From Vogesella sp. LIG4 (GTDB lineage Bacteria; Pseudomonadota; Gammaproteobacteria; Burkholderiales; Chromobacteriaceae): DNA of 64,000 nt. Location of the stretch: NCBI RefSeq assembly GCF_900090205.1, contig NZ_LT607802.1, forward strand, positions 715,846-779,845. The letters run 5' to 3'. Positions 34,561 to 43,672 of this stretch are shown in pieces. The position numbers were made by a program, and so were the translations under genes. How positions within the stretch are numbered: position 1 is the first letter of the stretch; each line of letters begins with the position of its first letter. Below the pieces are notes generated by a model that was not told the DNA's origin, made no database searches, and was given only the letters and a program-made list of their open reading frames with translations.

Positions 34561-35751
34561 ATGCACGCAACACCCCTCATCACCACCCTTGTCGGCGCCC
34601 TGCTGGCGGCGTTCGCACTGGGCGCGCTGGCACTGAAGCTGCGCCTGCCGCCGCTGCTGGGCTATCTTGCCGCCGGCATCATCGTCGGCCCGTTCACCCC
34701 CGGTTTCGTTGCCGACGGCCACCTGGCCGCCGAGCTGGCCGAACTGGGCGTGATCCTGCTGATGTTCGGCGTGGGCCTGCATTTCTCCATTCACGACCTG
34801 CTGGCGGTGCGGCGCATCGCCCTGCCCGGCGCCATCGCGCAGATCGCGGTGGCCATCGCGCTGGGCTACGGCCTGTCGGTGTTACTGGGCTGGCCGCTGG
34901 CCGAAGGGCTGCTGTTCGGCATGGCGCTGTCGGTGGCCAGTACCGTGGTGCTGCTCAAGTCGCTGGAGGAACACCAGCGGCTGGAAACCCCGGCCGGCAA
35001 GGTGGCGGTGGGCTGGCTGGTGACCGAGGACATCGCCACCATCCTGGCGCTGGTGCTGATTCCGGCCATTGCCGGCAACGATGCGGCCAACCTTGGCGGC
35101 TCGCTGCAGGCCATCCTGCTGACGCTGGGCAAGGTGGCGGCCTTCGTGGCAGTGATGATGCTGGTGGGGCAGAAGCTGATTCCGCTGATGCTGGAAAAGA
35201 TCGTGCACACCGGCAGCCGCGAGATGTTCCGCCTGGGCGTGCTGGCCACTGCGCTGGGCGTGGCCTACGGCGCCAGTGCGCTATTCGATGTGTCGTTCGC
35301 GCTGGGCGCCTTCTTTGCCGGCACGGTGCTGGCCGGCTCGCCGTTCAGCCACCGCGCTGCCGAGGAGGCGATGCCGCTGCGCGATGCGTTCTCGGTGCTG
35401 TTCTTCGTGGCCGCCGGCATGCTGTTCGACCCGCGCGTGCTGCTGGACGACCTGCCGGCGGTGCTGGCCACGCTGGCCATCATCATCGTCGGCAAAGGGT
35501 TGGCCGCATGGTGGCTGATGGCCTCGCTGCGCCAGCCGCGGGCCGACCGCTGGCTGATTGCCGCCAGCCTGGCGCAGATCGGCGAGTTTTCCTTCATCCT
35601 CGCCGGCCTGGGGCTGCAGCTGGAGCTGCTGTCCAGCCGCGGCCATGCGCTGATCATGGCCGGCGCCATCCTGTCCATCCTGCTCAACCCCTTCGTGTTC
35701 AAGCTGGCACTGCGTCGCGGCGGCGGCGCTGCAGCCGGCGTGGCGGTGTGA
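34561..35751 (+). CDS. Kef-type (CPA2) cation:proton antiporter without regulatory domain
   Basis: The 396-residue inner-membrane protein has about twelve helices. Hallmarks are LPPLLGYLAAGIIVGPFTP, LAELGVILLMFGVGLHFS, VGWLVTEDIATILALVL (the ion-binding acidic residues) and FALGAFFAGTVLAGSPFSH. It resembles the membrane half of YbaL/KefB, which exchange K+ or Na+ for H+. It ends after the last helix and lacks the C-terminal TrkA-N (RCK) domain of YbaL. Whether this is a natural short form is unknown; the next frame contains no orphan RCK domain. Confidence 0.86.
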   Translation: MHATPLITTLVGALLAAFALGALALKLRLPPLLGYLAAGIIVGPFTPGFVADGHLAAELAELGVILLMFGVGLHFSIHDLLAVRRIALPGAIAQIAVAIALGYGLSVLLGWPLAEGLLFGMALSVASTVVLLKSLEEHQRLETPAGKVAVGWLVTEDIATILALVLIPAIAGNDAANLGGSLQAILLTLGKVAAFVAVMMLVGQKLIPLMLEKIVHTGSREMFRLGVLATALGVAYGASALFDVSFALGAFFAGTVLAGSPFSHRAAEEAMPLRDAFSVLFFVAAGMLFDPRVLLDDLPAVLATLAIIIVGKGLAAWWLMASLRQPRADRWLIAASLAQIGEFSFILAGLGLQLELLSSRGHALIMAGAILSILLNPFVFKLALRRGGGAAAGVAV

Positions 35752-35812
35752 TAAACTCGCGCGCAAGCTATTCATTCGCCAGCGAAAAAGCGCTTTTCCC
35801 CACGGGAACCGG

Positions 35813-35840
35813 TGCGGCCAACGCTGGCCTTTATTTTTTT
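35813..35840 (+). terminator. probable terminator built on a GTTGGCCGCA word
   Basis: The word (reverse, 35,813-35,822) supplies GGCCA, which pairs with TGGCC four bases later, followed by TTTATTTTTTT on the plus strand. A larger GCCAGCG/CGCTGGC pairing with upstream bases is also possible. It lies after the antiporter gene and before miaB. Confidence 0.65.
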
Positions 35841-35883
35841 GCGGCAGCCGCGCTGCCGCCCATCAGCAGACACACAAGCAGGC

Positions 35884-37218
35884 ATGAAAAAGGTTTACAT
35901 CAAGACATTCGGCTGCCAGATGAACGAGTACGACTCCGACAAGATGGTGGATGTACTGGGCAGCAGCGAAGGCATGATCAAGACGGATAACCCGGAAGAA
36001 GCCGACGTTATCCTGTTCAACACCTGTAGCGTGCGCGAAAAGGCGCAGGAGAAAGTGTTCTCCGACCTGGGCCGCATCCGCCCGCTGAAGGAAGCCAACC
36101 CCGACCTGATCATCGGCGTGGGCGGCTGCGTGGCCTCGCAGGAAGGCGACAGCATCGTCAAGCGCGCGCCGTTCGTGGACGTGGTGTTCGGCCCGCAGAC
36201 CCTGCACCGCCTGCCGGAGCTGATCAAGGGCCGCCAGCAGAGCGGCGCCGCCCAGGTAGACATTTCCTTCCCGGAAATCGAGAAGTTCGACCACATTCCG
36301 CCGGCCAAGGTGGAAGGCGGCGCGGCCTTCGTCTCCATCATGGAAGGCTGTTCCAAATACTGCTCGTTCTGCGTGGTGCCCTACACCCGCGGCGAGGAAG
36401 TATCGCGCCCGTTCGAGGACGTACTCACCGAGATCGCCGGCCTCACCGCCCAGGGCGTGAAGGAAATCACCCTGCTGGGGCAGAACGTCAACGCCTACCG
36501 CGGCAAGATGGCCGATGGCGAGATCGCCGACTTCGCCATGCTGCTGGAGTACGTGCACGAGATTCCGGGCGTGGAGCGCATGCGCTTCACCACCAGCCAC
36601 CCGCGTGAATTCAACCAGCGCATCATCGATTGCTACGGCAAGCTGCCCAAGCTGGTTTCCCACCTGCACCTGCCGGTGCAAAGCGGCTGCGACCGCGTGC
36701 TCACCGCGATGAAACGCGGCTACACCGCGCTGGAATACAAGTCCATCATCCGCAAGCTGCGCGCGCTGCGCCCGGACCTGTGCCTGTCGTCCGACTTCAT
36801 CGTCGGCTTCCCCGGCGAGACCGAGGCCGATTTCGAGGCGACGCTGAAACTGGTGAAGGATCTGGAGTTCGACTTCAGCTTCGTGTTCATCTACAGCCCG
36901 CGCCCGGGCACGCCTGCGGCCAACCTGCCGGACGACACCCCGCACAAGGAGAAAGTGCGCCGGCTGGAAGCGCTGAACGAGGTGATCGAGGCCCGTGGCT
37001 TCGACATCAACAAGAGCATGGTGGGCAGCGTGCAGCACGTGCTGGTGGAAGCCATCTCCAAGAAAGACCCGAACATGCTGGCCGGCCGTACCGCCAACAA
37101 CCGCGTGGTGAACTTCCACGGCAACCCGCGCCTGATCAACCAGATGATCGAAGTAGTGATCACCGAAGCCTTCCCGCATTCGCTGGGCGGCGAGGTGCTG
37201 ACTACCGAGACGGTATAA
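35884..37218 (+). CDS. miaB: tRNA-2-methylthio-N6-isopentenyladenosine synthase MiaB
   Basis: The 444-residue radical-SAM methylthiotransferase has the N-terminal UPF0004 domain ([27 protein letters not shown], three Cys for one Fe-S cluster), the radical-SAM triad C156-x3-C160-x2-C163 in GCSKYCSFC, and a C-terminal TRAM domain. It methylthiolates i6A37 in tRNAs reading UNN codons. The ATG at 35,884 gives the family N-terminus [11 protein letters not shown]. It heads a plus-strand run toward lnt, the same order as in many proteobacteria. Confidence 0.95.
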   Translation: MKKVYIKTFGCQMNEYDSDKMVDVLGSSEGMIKTDNPEEADVILFNTCSVREKAQEKVFSDLGRIRPLKEANPDLIIGVGGCVASQEGDSIVKRAPFVDVVFGPQTLHRLPELIKGRQQSGAAQVDISFPEIEKFDHIPPAKVEGGAAFVSIMEGCSKYCSFCVVPYTRGEEVSRPFEDVLTEIAGLTAQGVKEITLLGQNVNAYRGKMADGEIADFAMLLEYVHEIPGVERMRFTTSHPREFNQRIIDCYGKLPKLVSHLHLPVQSGCDRVLTAMKRGYTALEYKSIIRKLRALRPDLCLSSDFIVGFPGETEADFEATLKLVKDLEFDFSFVFIYSPRPGTPAANLPDDTPHKEKVRRLEALNEVIEARGFDINKSMVGSVQHVLVEAISKKDPNMLAGRTANNRVVNFHGNPRLINQMIEVVITEAFPHSLGGEVLTTETV

Positions 37219-37242
37219 GGCCGCCAGGCCGGGAGCATGTCC

Positions 37243-37536
37243 ATGTACGTGGTTTCGCTGCACTACACCGCACCGCTGAGCCGCATCGACGAACTGGTGC
37301 CGGCACACGTGACCTGGCTGCAGGCAGCCTACCGCGACGGCCTGCTGCTGGCCTCCGGCCGCAAGCTGCCACGCACCGGCGGCGTGATCCTGGCGCGGAG
37401 CATGCCGCGCGAGCAACTGGATGCGCTGCTGGCGCAAGACCCGTTCGCCCGCGCCGGCGTGGCCGAATACGACATCACCGAATTCGCCCCCAGCCTGAGC
37501 GCACCGGAACTTGCCCACCTGCTGGAGCCGGCATGA
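37243..37536 (+). CDS. YciI-like protein
   Basis: The 97-residue protein has the YciI/YCII ferredoxin-like fold pattern: YVVSLHYTAPLSRIDELVPAHVTWL, with the conserved histidine, then GLLLASGRKLPRTGGVIL. Members may be small hydrolases or binding proteins; no role is proven here. Two ATGs six bases apart (37,237 and 37,243) are possible; the second has GGGAG at the right distance. It follows miaB by 24 bases and its stop overlaps the lipoprotein start as ATGA. Confidence 0.82.
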   Translation: MYVVSLHYTAPLSRIDELVPAHVTWLQAAYRDGLLLASGRKLPRTGGVILARSMPREQLDALLAQDPFARAGVAEYDITEFAPSLSAPELAHLLEPA

Positions 37537-37895
37537 GGCGCGCACTGCTGCCGCTGCTGCTGGCGCCCGTGCTGGCCGGCTGCGCCAGCACCCCTGATGA
37601 CGACTTCGTCGCCAGCGACCCGGCCACGCTCGACTGCCCGGCGCTGGCGCGCCAGCTCATCCGCAGCGATGCCCGCCTGCGCCAGCTGCTTGCGGCCAAC
37701 CCCAATATCGACATGAACATCGGCCTTGGCAGCAGCATCGGCAGCCACGGTGCCATCGGCGTGCTGATTCCGCTGCCCATGGGCCAGCTGCGCACGCCAT
37801 CGCAGGAAGCGGTGGCGCTTGAACAATACCAGTCCCGCCTACGACAATGGCAGCAACAACGACACTGCCCGGAAGCCCTCCCCAAGACGCCATGA
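37533..37895 (+). CDS. small predicted lipoprotein
   Basis: The 120-residue protein has a short lipoprotein signal: positively charged MRR, a hydrophobic stretch and the lipobox LAGC (Cys17), followed by STPDDD, which would favour inner-membrane retention if the +2 rule holds (Ser at +2 points instead to outer membrane). The rest is unrecognised, with a glycine-rich middle (IGLGSSIGSHGAIG) and a Gln-rich end. It overlaps both neighbours by four bases (ATGA), so it is translated with YciI-like and ybeZ genes. A GTTGGCCGCA word encodes its Leu-Ala-Ala-Asn. Confidence 0.78.
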   Translation: MRRALLPLLLAPVLAGCASTPDDDFVASDPATLDCPALARQLIRSDARLRQLLAANPNIDMNIGLGSSIGSHGAIGVLIPLPMGQLRTPSQEAVALEQYQSRLRQWQQQRHCPEALPKTP

Positions 37896-38860
37896 GCGAG
37901 CAACAAAGCTGCAGTTACCAGTTCACCCCGGTGGACAACGAACGACTGGCGCGCCTCACCGGCCCGCTGGATGAAAACCTCAAGCAGATCGAAACCGGGC
38001 TGGATGTCAGCATCCAGCGCCGCGCCGAGCAGTTCAACATCAAGGGTGAGCAGGCCACCCGCGCGCTGCTGCTGCTGCAACGCTGCTACGAGCTGGCGGA
38101 AAAGCGTGAGCTGAACGTGCGCGACATCCAGCTGGGGCTGGTGGAAGCGCGCCAGGACAACCCGGCAGACGACGATTCGCCGCAGCTGGCCACCCGCCGC
38201 CGCGACCTCAAGGGCCGCACCCCGCGCCAGAGCAGCTACATCAAGCAGATCTTCAGCCATGACATCACCTTCGGCGTCGGCCCGGCCGGTACCGGCAAGA
38301 CCTACCTGGCGGTGGCCTGCGCGGTGGACGCCATGGAGCGCGACGCAGTGAAGCGCATCGTGCTGGTGCGCCCGGCGGTGGAAGCCGGCGAGAAGCTGGG
38401 CTTCCTGCCCGGCGACCTGGCACAGAAGGTGGACCCGTACCTGCGCCCGCTGTACGACGCGCTGTACGACCTGATGGGCTTCGACAAGGTGGCGCGGCTG
38501 TTCGAGAAGAACCTGATCGAGATCGCGCCGCTGGCCTATATGCGCGGGCGCACGCTGAACAACGCCTTCATCATCCTGGACGAGGCGCAGAACACCACGC
38601 CGGAACAGATGAAGATGTTCCTCACCCGCATCGGCTTCGGCTCCAAGGCGGTGATCACCGGCGACGTGACGCAGATCGACCTGGCCCGCCACCAGAAGAG
38701 CGGGCTGGTGGAGGTCGAGCACATCCTCAAGGACGTGCGCGGCATCCATTTCCATCATTTCAACAGCGAAGACGTGGTGCGCCATCCGCTGGTGCAGAAA
38801 ATCGTCGACGCCTACGACCGTTATCAAAGCAAGCAAGACAATGAAACAAGCCAAACGTAA
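37892..38860 (+). CDS. ybeZ: PhoH-family ATPase YbeZ
   Basis: The 322-residue protein has an N-terminal KH-like region and a P-loop ATPase domain with GPAGTGKT (residues 130-137) and the Walker [10 protein letters not shown]. YbeZ partners YbeY in ribosome maturation and RNA quality control. It starts at ATG 37,892 overlapping the lipoprotein stop, and its end overlaps ybeY by 20 bases, an arrangement conserved in many proteobacteria. Confidence 0.93.
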   Translation: MSEQQSCSYQFTPVDNERLARLTGPLDENLKQIETGLDVSIQRRAEQFNIKGEQATRALLLLQRCYELAEKRELNVRDIQLGLVEARQDNPADDDSPQLATRRRDLKGRTPRQSSYIKQIFSHDITFGVGPAGTGKTYLAVACAVDAMERDAVKRIVLVRPAVEAGEKLGFLPGDLAQKVDPYLRPLYDALYDLMGFDKVARLFEKNLIEIAPLAYMRGRTLNNAFIILDEAQNTTPEQMKMFLTRIGFGSKAVITGDVTQIDLARHQKSGLVEVEHILKDVRGIHFHHFNSEDVVRHPLVQKIVDAYDRYQSKQDNETSQT

Positions 38861-39350
38861 TCCGCTGCTGCAAAGGTTGGCCGCACGCCTGGAACTGAGC
38901 CTGGAAGACCGCCTGGAAAGCGAACAGCCGCTGCCGGAAGGCAAACTGTGGCGCCGCTGGTGCCAGGCCGCGCTGCAAAGCGGTGTGCGCCAGGCACAGA
39001 TCTCGCTTGTGGTGGTGGACGAAACCGAGGGCCGCACGCTGAACCGCGACTACCGCGGCAAGGACTACGCCACCAATGTGCTGTCCTTCGCGCTGAACGA
39101 AGGCGACAGCGTGGCGGGCATGCCACTGTTCGGCGACCTGGTGTTCTGCGCCCCGGTGGTGGCGCGCGAGGCCGCCGAGCAAGGCAAGGCGCTGGAAGCG
39201 CACTATGCGCACCTGGCCGTGCACGGCATGCTGCACCTGCAGGGCTTCGATCACGAGGCCGATGACGAGGCGGACAGAATGGAAGCGCTTGAAACGGCCA
39301 TCCTCGCCAAGTTAGGCTATGCCGACCCTTACGCCACCGAAAAGGCCTGA
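38841..39350 (+). CDS. ybeY: endoribonuclease YbeY
   Basis: The 169-residue metalloprotein has the H3xH5xH zinc motif with H128, H132 and H138 in [11 protein letters not shown]. YbeY processes the 3' end of 16S rRNA and helps remove defective ribosomes. The ATG at 38,841 lies inside the end of ybeZ. A GTTGGCCGCA word encodes Leu-Ala-Ala in its variable N-terminal part (38,876-38,885). Confidence 0.94.
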   Translation: MKQAKRNPLLQRLAARLELSLEDRLESEQPLPEGKLWRRWCQAALQSGVRQAQISLVVVDETEGRTLNRDYRGKDYATNVLSFALNEGDSVAGMPLFGDLVFCAPVVAREAAEQGKALEAHYAHLAVHGMLHLQGFDHEADDEADRMEALETAILAKLGYADPYATEKA

Positions 39351-39362
39351 CCCCGCCACACC

Positions 39363-40202
39363 ATGGACGATTCCAGTAAACCTTCCCCCAGTTGGTTCGA
39401 GCGCCTGCTGAACCGTTTCACCCACGAGCCGGAAGACCGCGAGGAGCTGAAAGCCCAGCTGCACGCCGCCTTCGAGCGCAATCTGCTGGATGCAGAAGCG
39501 CTGGCGATGATCGAAGGCGTGCTGTCGTTCTCCGAACGCACGGTGCGCGAGATCATGATGCAGCGCAGCCAGATGGATGTGATCAGCCTGGACGACACGG
39601 TGGAAAAGCTGCTGCCGCGCGTCATCGAGCTTGGCCATTCGCGCTTTCCGGTGATCGGCGACGACAAGGACGACGTCAAGGGCATCCTGCTCACCAAGGA
39701 TTTGCTGCGCTACTTCACCGCGCCGCAGGACTTCAACCTGCAGGCCATGCTGCGCCCGGTGGTGTTCGTGCCGGAAAGCAAGCGCGTGGACAGCCTGCTG
39801 CGCGAATTCCGCGCCACCAAGACGCATATGGCGATTGCCGTCGATGAATACGGCGGCGTGTCCGGCCTGGTGACCATCGAGGACGTGCTGGAGGAAATCG
39901 TCGGCGACATCGACGACGAGCACGACCTGATCGAGTCGGAAGAGGAAATCGTGCCGGTGCGCGGCGGCCGCTATCGCGTGCTGGCCACCACCACGGTGGA
40001 AGACTTCAACACCTTCTTTGAGAGCCAGCTGCCGAACGACGAAGTGGACACCGTCGGCGGCCTGGTCACCGCCAACCTCGGCTATGTGCCGGCGCGAGGC
40101 GAGGGCCTGCAGCTGGATGGCTGGCATTTCACCGTGATCCGCGCCGACAGCCGCCGCCTGCAGGCACTGCTGGTGGAACGCCGCGGCCTGGCACAGGATT
40201 GA
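39363..40202 (+). CDS. corC: CorC/YbeX transporter-associated CBS-domain protein
   Basis: The 279-residue cytosolic protein contains two CBS domains (about residues 65-185, including VREIMMQRSQMDVI and MAIAVDEYGGVSGLVTIEDVLEEI) and a C-terminal CorC/HlyC domain. CorC relatives are linked to Mg2+/Co2+ efflux and, as YbeX, to ribosome function. It starts 12 bases after ybeY and ends two bases before lnt. Confidence 0.92.
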   Translation: MDDSSKPSPSWFERLLNRFTHEPEDREELKAQLHAAFERNLLDAEALAMIEGVLSFSERTVREIMMQRSQMDVISLDDTVEKLLPRVIELGHSRFPVIGDDKDDVKGILLTKDLLRYFTAPQDFNLQAMLRPVVFVPESKRVDSLLREFRATKTHMAIAVDEYGGVSGLVTIEDVLEEIVGDIDDEHDLIESEEEIVPVRGGRYRVLATTTVEDFNTFFESQLPNDEVDTVGGLVTANLGYVPARGEGLQLDGWHFTVIRADSRRLQALLVERRGLAQD

Positions 40203-40204
40203 GC

Positions 40205-41719
40205 ATGCTGTTGCAACTCGCCTGGCTGCTGCTCACCATCGGCAGCGGCGCCGCCACCGTACTGGCCTATGCGCCCTACCGGCTGTTCTTCCTGATGCCG
40301 CTGTGCCTGGCCACCCTGCTGTGGCTCGTGCAACGTTGGCCGCAGCGTGCCTTTACCACTGCCTGGCTGTGGGGGCTTACCGCCTACTGCAGCCAGTTCT
40401 ACTGGATCTACATCAGCCTGCACGACATCGCCGGCCTGCCATCGCCCCTGGCCGGCGGCATGACGCTGCTGCTGCCCGCCTACCTGGCGCTGTATCCGGC
40501 GCTGGCCTGCCACCTGACGGTGCGCATCCACAGCCATGGCTGGGTGCGTCACCTGCTGCTGTTTCCGGCGGCGTGGACGGTGGGTGAATGGCTGCGCAGC
40601 TGGATGCTCACCGGTTTTCCGTGGGGCGCCGCCGGCTACAGCCAGATCACCGAAAGCCCGCTGGCCGGCTACGCGCCGCTGGGCGGCATCCACCTGGTGA
40701 CCTTTGCCGTGGCGCTGAGCGCCAGCCTGCTGGCCTGGCTGCCGCAGCTGCCACGCAAGGGCATGCTGAGCGGCCTGCTGGCCATTGCCCTGCTGTGGGG
40801 CGGCGGTGACCTGGCCAAGCGCCAGCAATGGACGCAGGACAGCGGCAAGCCGCTGACGGTATCGCTGCTGCAGGGCAATATCCCGCAGGCGCTGAAGTGG
40901 GACCCGGCCACCTTCGAATTCACCCTCGCCACCTATTACCGCATGGTGGCGCAGGCGCCGGCCTCGCAGCTGCTGCTGCTGCCGGAAACCGCGCTGCCGG
41001 TGTTCCTGGACGACATGCCTTCCGGCTACCTGACCATGATCAACGGCGCCGCCGACCTGAAGAACAGTGCGCTGATCACCGGCCTGCCACGGCGCACGCC
41101 GGACGGCCGCGGCTATCTCAACGCCGTGGTGGCGCTGAACCAGCCGCAGTTCCCCTACTACGCCAAGGATCACCTGGTGCCGTTCGGCGAGTTCATCCCG
41201 CTGCCGATGATCACCAGCTGGATCTACCAGTTCATGAACATGCCGCTGTCCGGCTTCAGCCGCGGCGGGCCCATGCAGCACCCGCTGCAGGTGGCCGACC
41301 AGCGCATCGCCTTCAACGTCTGCTACGAGGACGGCTTCGGCGAGGAACTGATCGGCCCTGCGGCCAACGCCACCATGCTGGCCAACGTCAGCAACCTGGC
41401 CTGGTTCGGCAAGAGCAACGCCATGAGCCAGCACCTGCAGCTGTCGCAGGCGCGGGCACTGGAAACCGGCCGCGCCATGCTGCGCAGTACCAATACCGGC
41501 ATGACCGCAGTGATCGACCATCGCGGCGAAGTGGTCGCCGTTGCCGCGCCGGACACCCGCCAGACCATCAGCGCCACGGTGCAGGGCCGCAGCGGCCTGA
41601 CGCCGTATATGCAGACCGGCAACCTGCCCATCCTGGCGCTGTGTGCCGCCCTGCTGCTGATCGCCGCCGGCCTGGGCTTGTGGCAACGCCAGCAGCAGCG
41701 TACTGCGCTGGAGCACTGA
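40205..41719 (+). CDS. lnt: apolipoprotein N-acyltransferase
   Basis: The 504-residue inner-membrane enzyme has N-terminal membrane helices and a nitrilase-like periplasmic domain with the catalytic triad Glu261 (LLLPETALP), Lys321 (YAKDHLVPFGE) and Cys373 (NVCYEDGFGE). Lnt adds the third acyl chain to lipoproteins. The frame is open to a TTG at 40,199, but the ATG at 40,205 fits the family. It ends the ybeZ-ybeY-corC-lnt unit and is followed by a strong terminator. Confidence 0.95.
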   Translation: MLLQLAWLLLTIGSGAATVLAYAPYRLFFLMPLCLATLLWLVQRWPQRAFTTAWLWGLTAYCSQFYWIYISLHDIAGLPSPLAGGMTLLLPAYLALYPALACHLTVRIHSHGWVRHLLLFPAAWTVGEWLRSWMLTGFPWGAAGYSQITESPLAGYAPLGGIHLVTFAVALSASLLAWLPQLPRKGMLSGLLAIALLWGGGDLAKRQQWTQDSGKPLTVSLLQGNIPQALKWDPATFEFTLATYYRMVAQAPASQLLLLPETALPVFLDDMPSGYLTMINGAADLKNSALITGLPRRTPDGRGYLNAVVALNQPQFPYYAKDHLVPFGEFIPLPMITSWIYQFMNMPLSGFSRGGPMQHPLQVADQRIAFNVCYEDGFGEELIGPAANATMLANVSNLAWFGKSNAMSQHLQLSQARALETGRAMLRSTNTGMTAVIDHRGEVVAVAAPDTRQTISATVQGRSGLTPYMQTGNLPILALCAALLLIAAGLGLWQRQQQRTALEH

Positions 41720-41738
41720 GCTTCGCGCAGCAGCAAAG

Positions 41739-41767
41739 CAAACAGCCCGGCATGCCGGGCTGTTTTG
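41739..41767. terminator. bidirectional intrinsic terminator
   Basis: A perfect palindromic stem (CAGCCCGGC/GCCGGGCTG with AT centre) flanked by AAA and TTTT lies between the convergent lnt and chemoreceptor genes. Confidence 0.88.
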
Positions 41768-41790
41768 CTGTCGGACCATCCTCGGCCGCA

Positions 41791-43431
41791 CTACACCTGG
41801 AAGCGTGCCACCATGCCGCGCAGCCGCTCGGTCAGCTGGTTCAGCTCGCCCATGGCGCTGGAGGTAGTGCCGGACGCCTCGGCATTGTTGGCCGCAGCCT
41901 GTGCGATCTGCTCCACGTTGCGGGTAATCTCCTCGCTGGCATTGCCCTGCTCCGTCAGCGCCTGCGAAATCTCCTTCACCACCCCCACCACGCCGTTGGC
42001 GCTGTCGCGGATGTGGCGGATGGCTTCGCCGCCCTGCTCGGCCAGCGCGAGGCCCGCCTTCACCCGGCTCACCGCCTCTTCCATATTGGTTCGCGACTGC
42101 TCGGAGCCATGCTGGATGTCGCGGATCATGTCGGCGATTTCCTGCGTGGCGCCGGCAGTACGCTCGGACAGCTTGCGCACCTCGTCGGCAACCACCGCAA
42201 AACCGCGGCCGCTTTCGCCGGCGCGCGCCGCCTCGATGGCCGCATTCAGCGCCAGCAGATTAGTCTGGTCGGCAATGTCCTTGATCACCTGCATGATGGT
42301 GGAGATGGTCTCGGTCTTGCCGACCAGCTCGTCGATGGTCACCGCGGCATGATCCACCGCGGCATTGATGCGCTGCATCTCCACCACCGCGCTGGCGATT
42401 ACTTCGCCGCCCTGGTTGGACAGCTCGCCGGAGTTGGCCGAGACATCGCGCGCATGGTCGGCCAGCTCGGCCACCTGCTTGATGCTGGCAGTCAGCTCCT
42501 CGATCGCCGCCGCCATCTCGGTGGCGGCGTGGCTCTGCTGGTCGGAACTGGCCGCCACGGCGCCGGCGCTGCCGGTAATGTCGCCGGCCATGCCGGCCAG
42601 GCTGCGGCTGCTGTTGGCGATGCCGCCCACCAGTTCACGCAGGTGCTGCTGCATATCGGCCACGGCGGCCAGCAGGCTGTCCTTGTCGCCATCGGCAATC
42701 GGAATCGGCACGTGCAGATCACCCTCGGCAATGCGGTGCACCACATCGCGGGTAACGGCCGGCTCGGCTCCCAGCTGCTGCATCACGCTGCGGCGCAGCC
42801 AGGTGCCGAAAATCACCACCACCACCAGGGCCACCAGCACCTCTACCGCCAGTTGCAGCGCCTGCTGCAGGAAGTCGGCCTGCACGTCATCCAGGTAGAT
42901 GCCGGTGCCCACGACCCAACCCCATTTCGGCGAGGTGGCAACGTAAGACACCTTGGGCTGCGGCGTATCGAATCCCGGTTTGTCCCAGATATAGTGGGCC
43001 TGGCCCTTGCCGCCGCCACGGTTCAGCGTTTCCTCGAACACTTCGCGCAGCGTGCGGCCACCGCCTTCCTTCAGGCTGGCGGCATTCTTGCCGATCATGG
43101 CGGCCTTGGCGCCATGCACTACCCAGTTCCAGTCGCGGTCGAAGGCAAAGAAATATTCACCACCGTTGTAATGCGCGCCATTGAGCACCGCCACCGCCTG
43201 GCGCTGTGCCTCGGCATCGCTCAGTTGCCCGGCCGCGGCGCGCTCCTCGTAACTCTTGACCACCGACAGCGCCACCTCGGCCAGGTTGCGCACCTTGTCT
43301 TCGCGGTCTTGCAGCATGGTGCTGCGTTCATGCAACAGCGACAGCACACCAAGCAGTATCAGGATGGCGGCCACGGCCACCACCTGCAGCAGCAATCGGC
43401 GCTTCAGGGACCAGCGTGTATTTTGCTTCAT
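41791..43431 (-). CDS. methyl-accepting chemotaxis protein with single-Cache sensor
   Basis: The 546-residue receptor has membrane helices at about residues 12-33 and 190-212, a periplasmic sCache-2-like domain between them (with FFAFDRDWNWVVHG and WGWVVGTGIYLDDV), a HAMP linker, and a long cytosolic signalling helix pair with the conserved hairpin tip DIADQTNLLALNAAIEAARA. It should sense a small ligand and control CheA. No che or flagellar genes lie nearby, so it is an orphan receptor gene. The ATG at 43,431 follows GGAGAG. I could not find a clear sigma-28 promoter. Confidence 0.92.
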   Translation of the reverse strand: MKQNTRWSLKRRLLLQVVAVAAILILLGVLSLLHERSTMLQDREDKVRNLAEVALSVVKSYEERAAAGQLSDAEAQRQAVAVLNGAHYNGGEYFFAFDRDWNWVVHGAKAAMIGKNAASLKEGGGRTLREVFEETLNRGGGKGQAHYIWDKPGFDTPQPKVSYVATSPKWGWVVGTGIYLDDVQADFLQQALQLAVEVLVALVVVVIFGTWLRRSVMQQLGAEPAVTRDVVHRIAEGDLHVPIPIADGDKDSLLAAVADMQQHLRELVGGIANSSRSLAGMAGDITGSAGAVAASSDQQSHAATEMAAAIEELTASIKQVAELADHARDVSANSGELSNQGGEVIASAVVEMQRINAAVDHAAVTIDELVGKTETISTIMQVIKDIADQTNLLALNAAIEAARAGESGRGFAVVADEVRKLSERTAGATQEIADMIRDIQHGSEQSRTNMEEAVSRVKAGLALAEQGGEAIRHIRDSANGVVGVVKEISQALTEQGNASEEITRNVEQIAQAAANNAEASGTTSSAMGELNQLTERLRGMVARFQV

Positions 43432-43534
43432 CGATTCTCTCCAAGGGGCATTTTATTGTATATACAGCTTTACTTACGCTTTTTTTATACTGAACAATTT
43501 AAAGACAAAGCCACCGGCTGTCACCACGCGACAT

Positions 43535-43560
43535 AAAAAAAGCCCGGCCAAAAGCCGGGC
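43535..43560 (-). terminator. intrinsic terminator
   Basis: GCCCGGC and GCCGGGC arms surround CAAAA and are followed on the minus strand by a run of T. It lies 113 bases past the aminotransferase stop. Two further small hairpins are at 43,591-43,613 and about 43,642-43,657. Confidence 0.75.
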
Positions 43561-43672
43561 AAACACTGCGAGTCAAGGGTAATCCCCAAGCCTGCCGTGT
43601 GCGGCGGCAGGCCAACGTCATGCGCTTCTGTGCTCCTGACAGCCTGCAACAGCAGGCAAACCGCCAGCAGCC

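Noticed and set aside
43432-43540. A sigma-28 flagellar promoter before the chemoreceptor
   Set aside because: The region is AT-rich with TAAA and TATAAA, but no TAAA-N15-GCCGATAA spacing fits.
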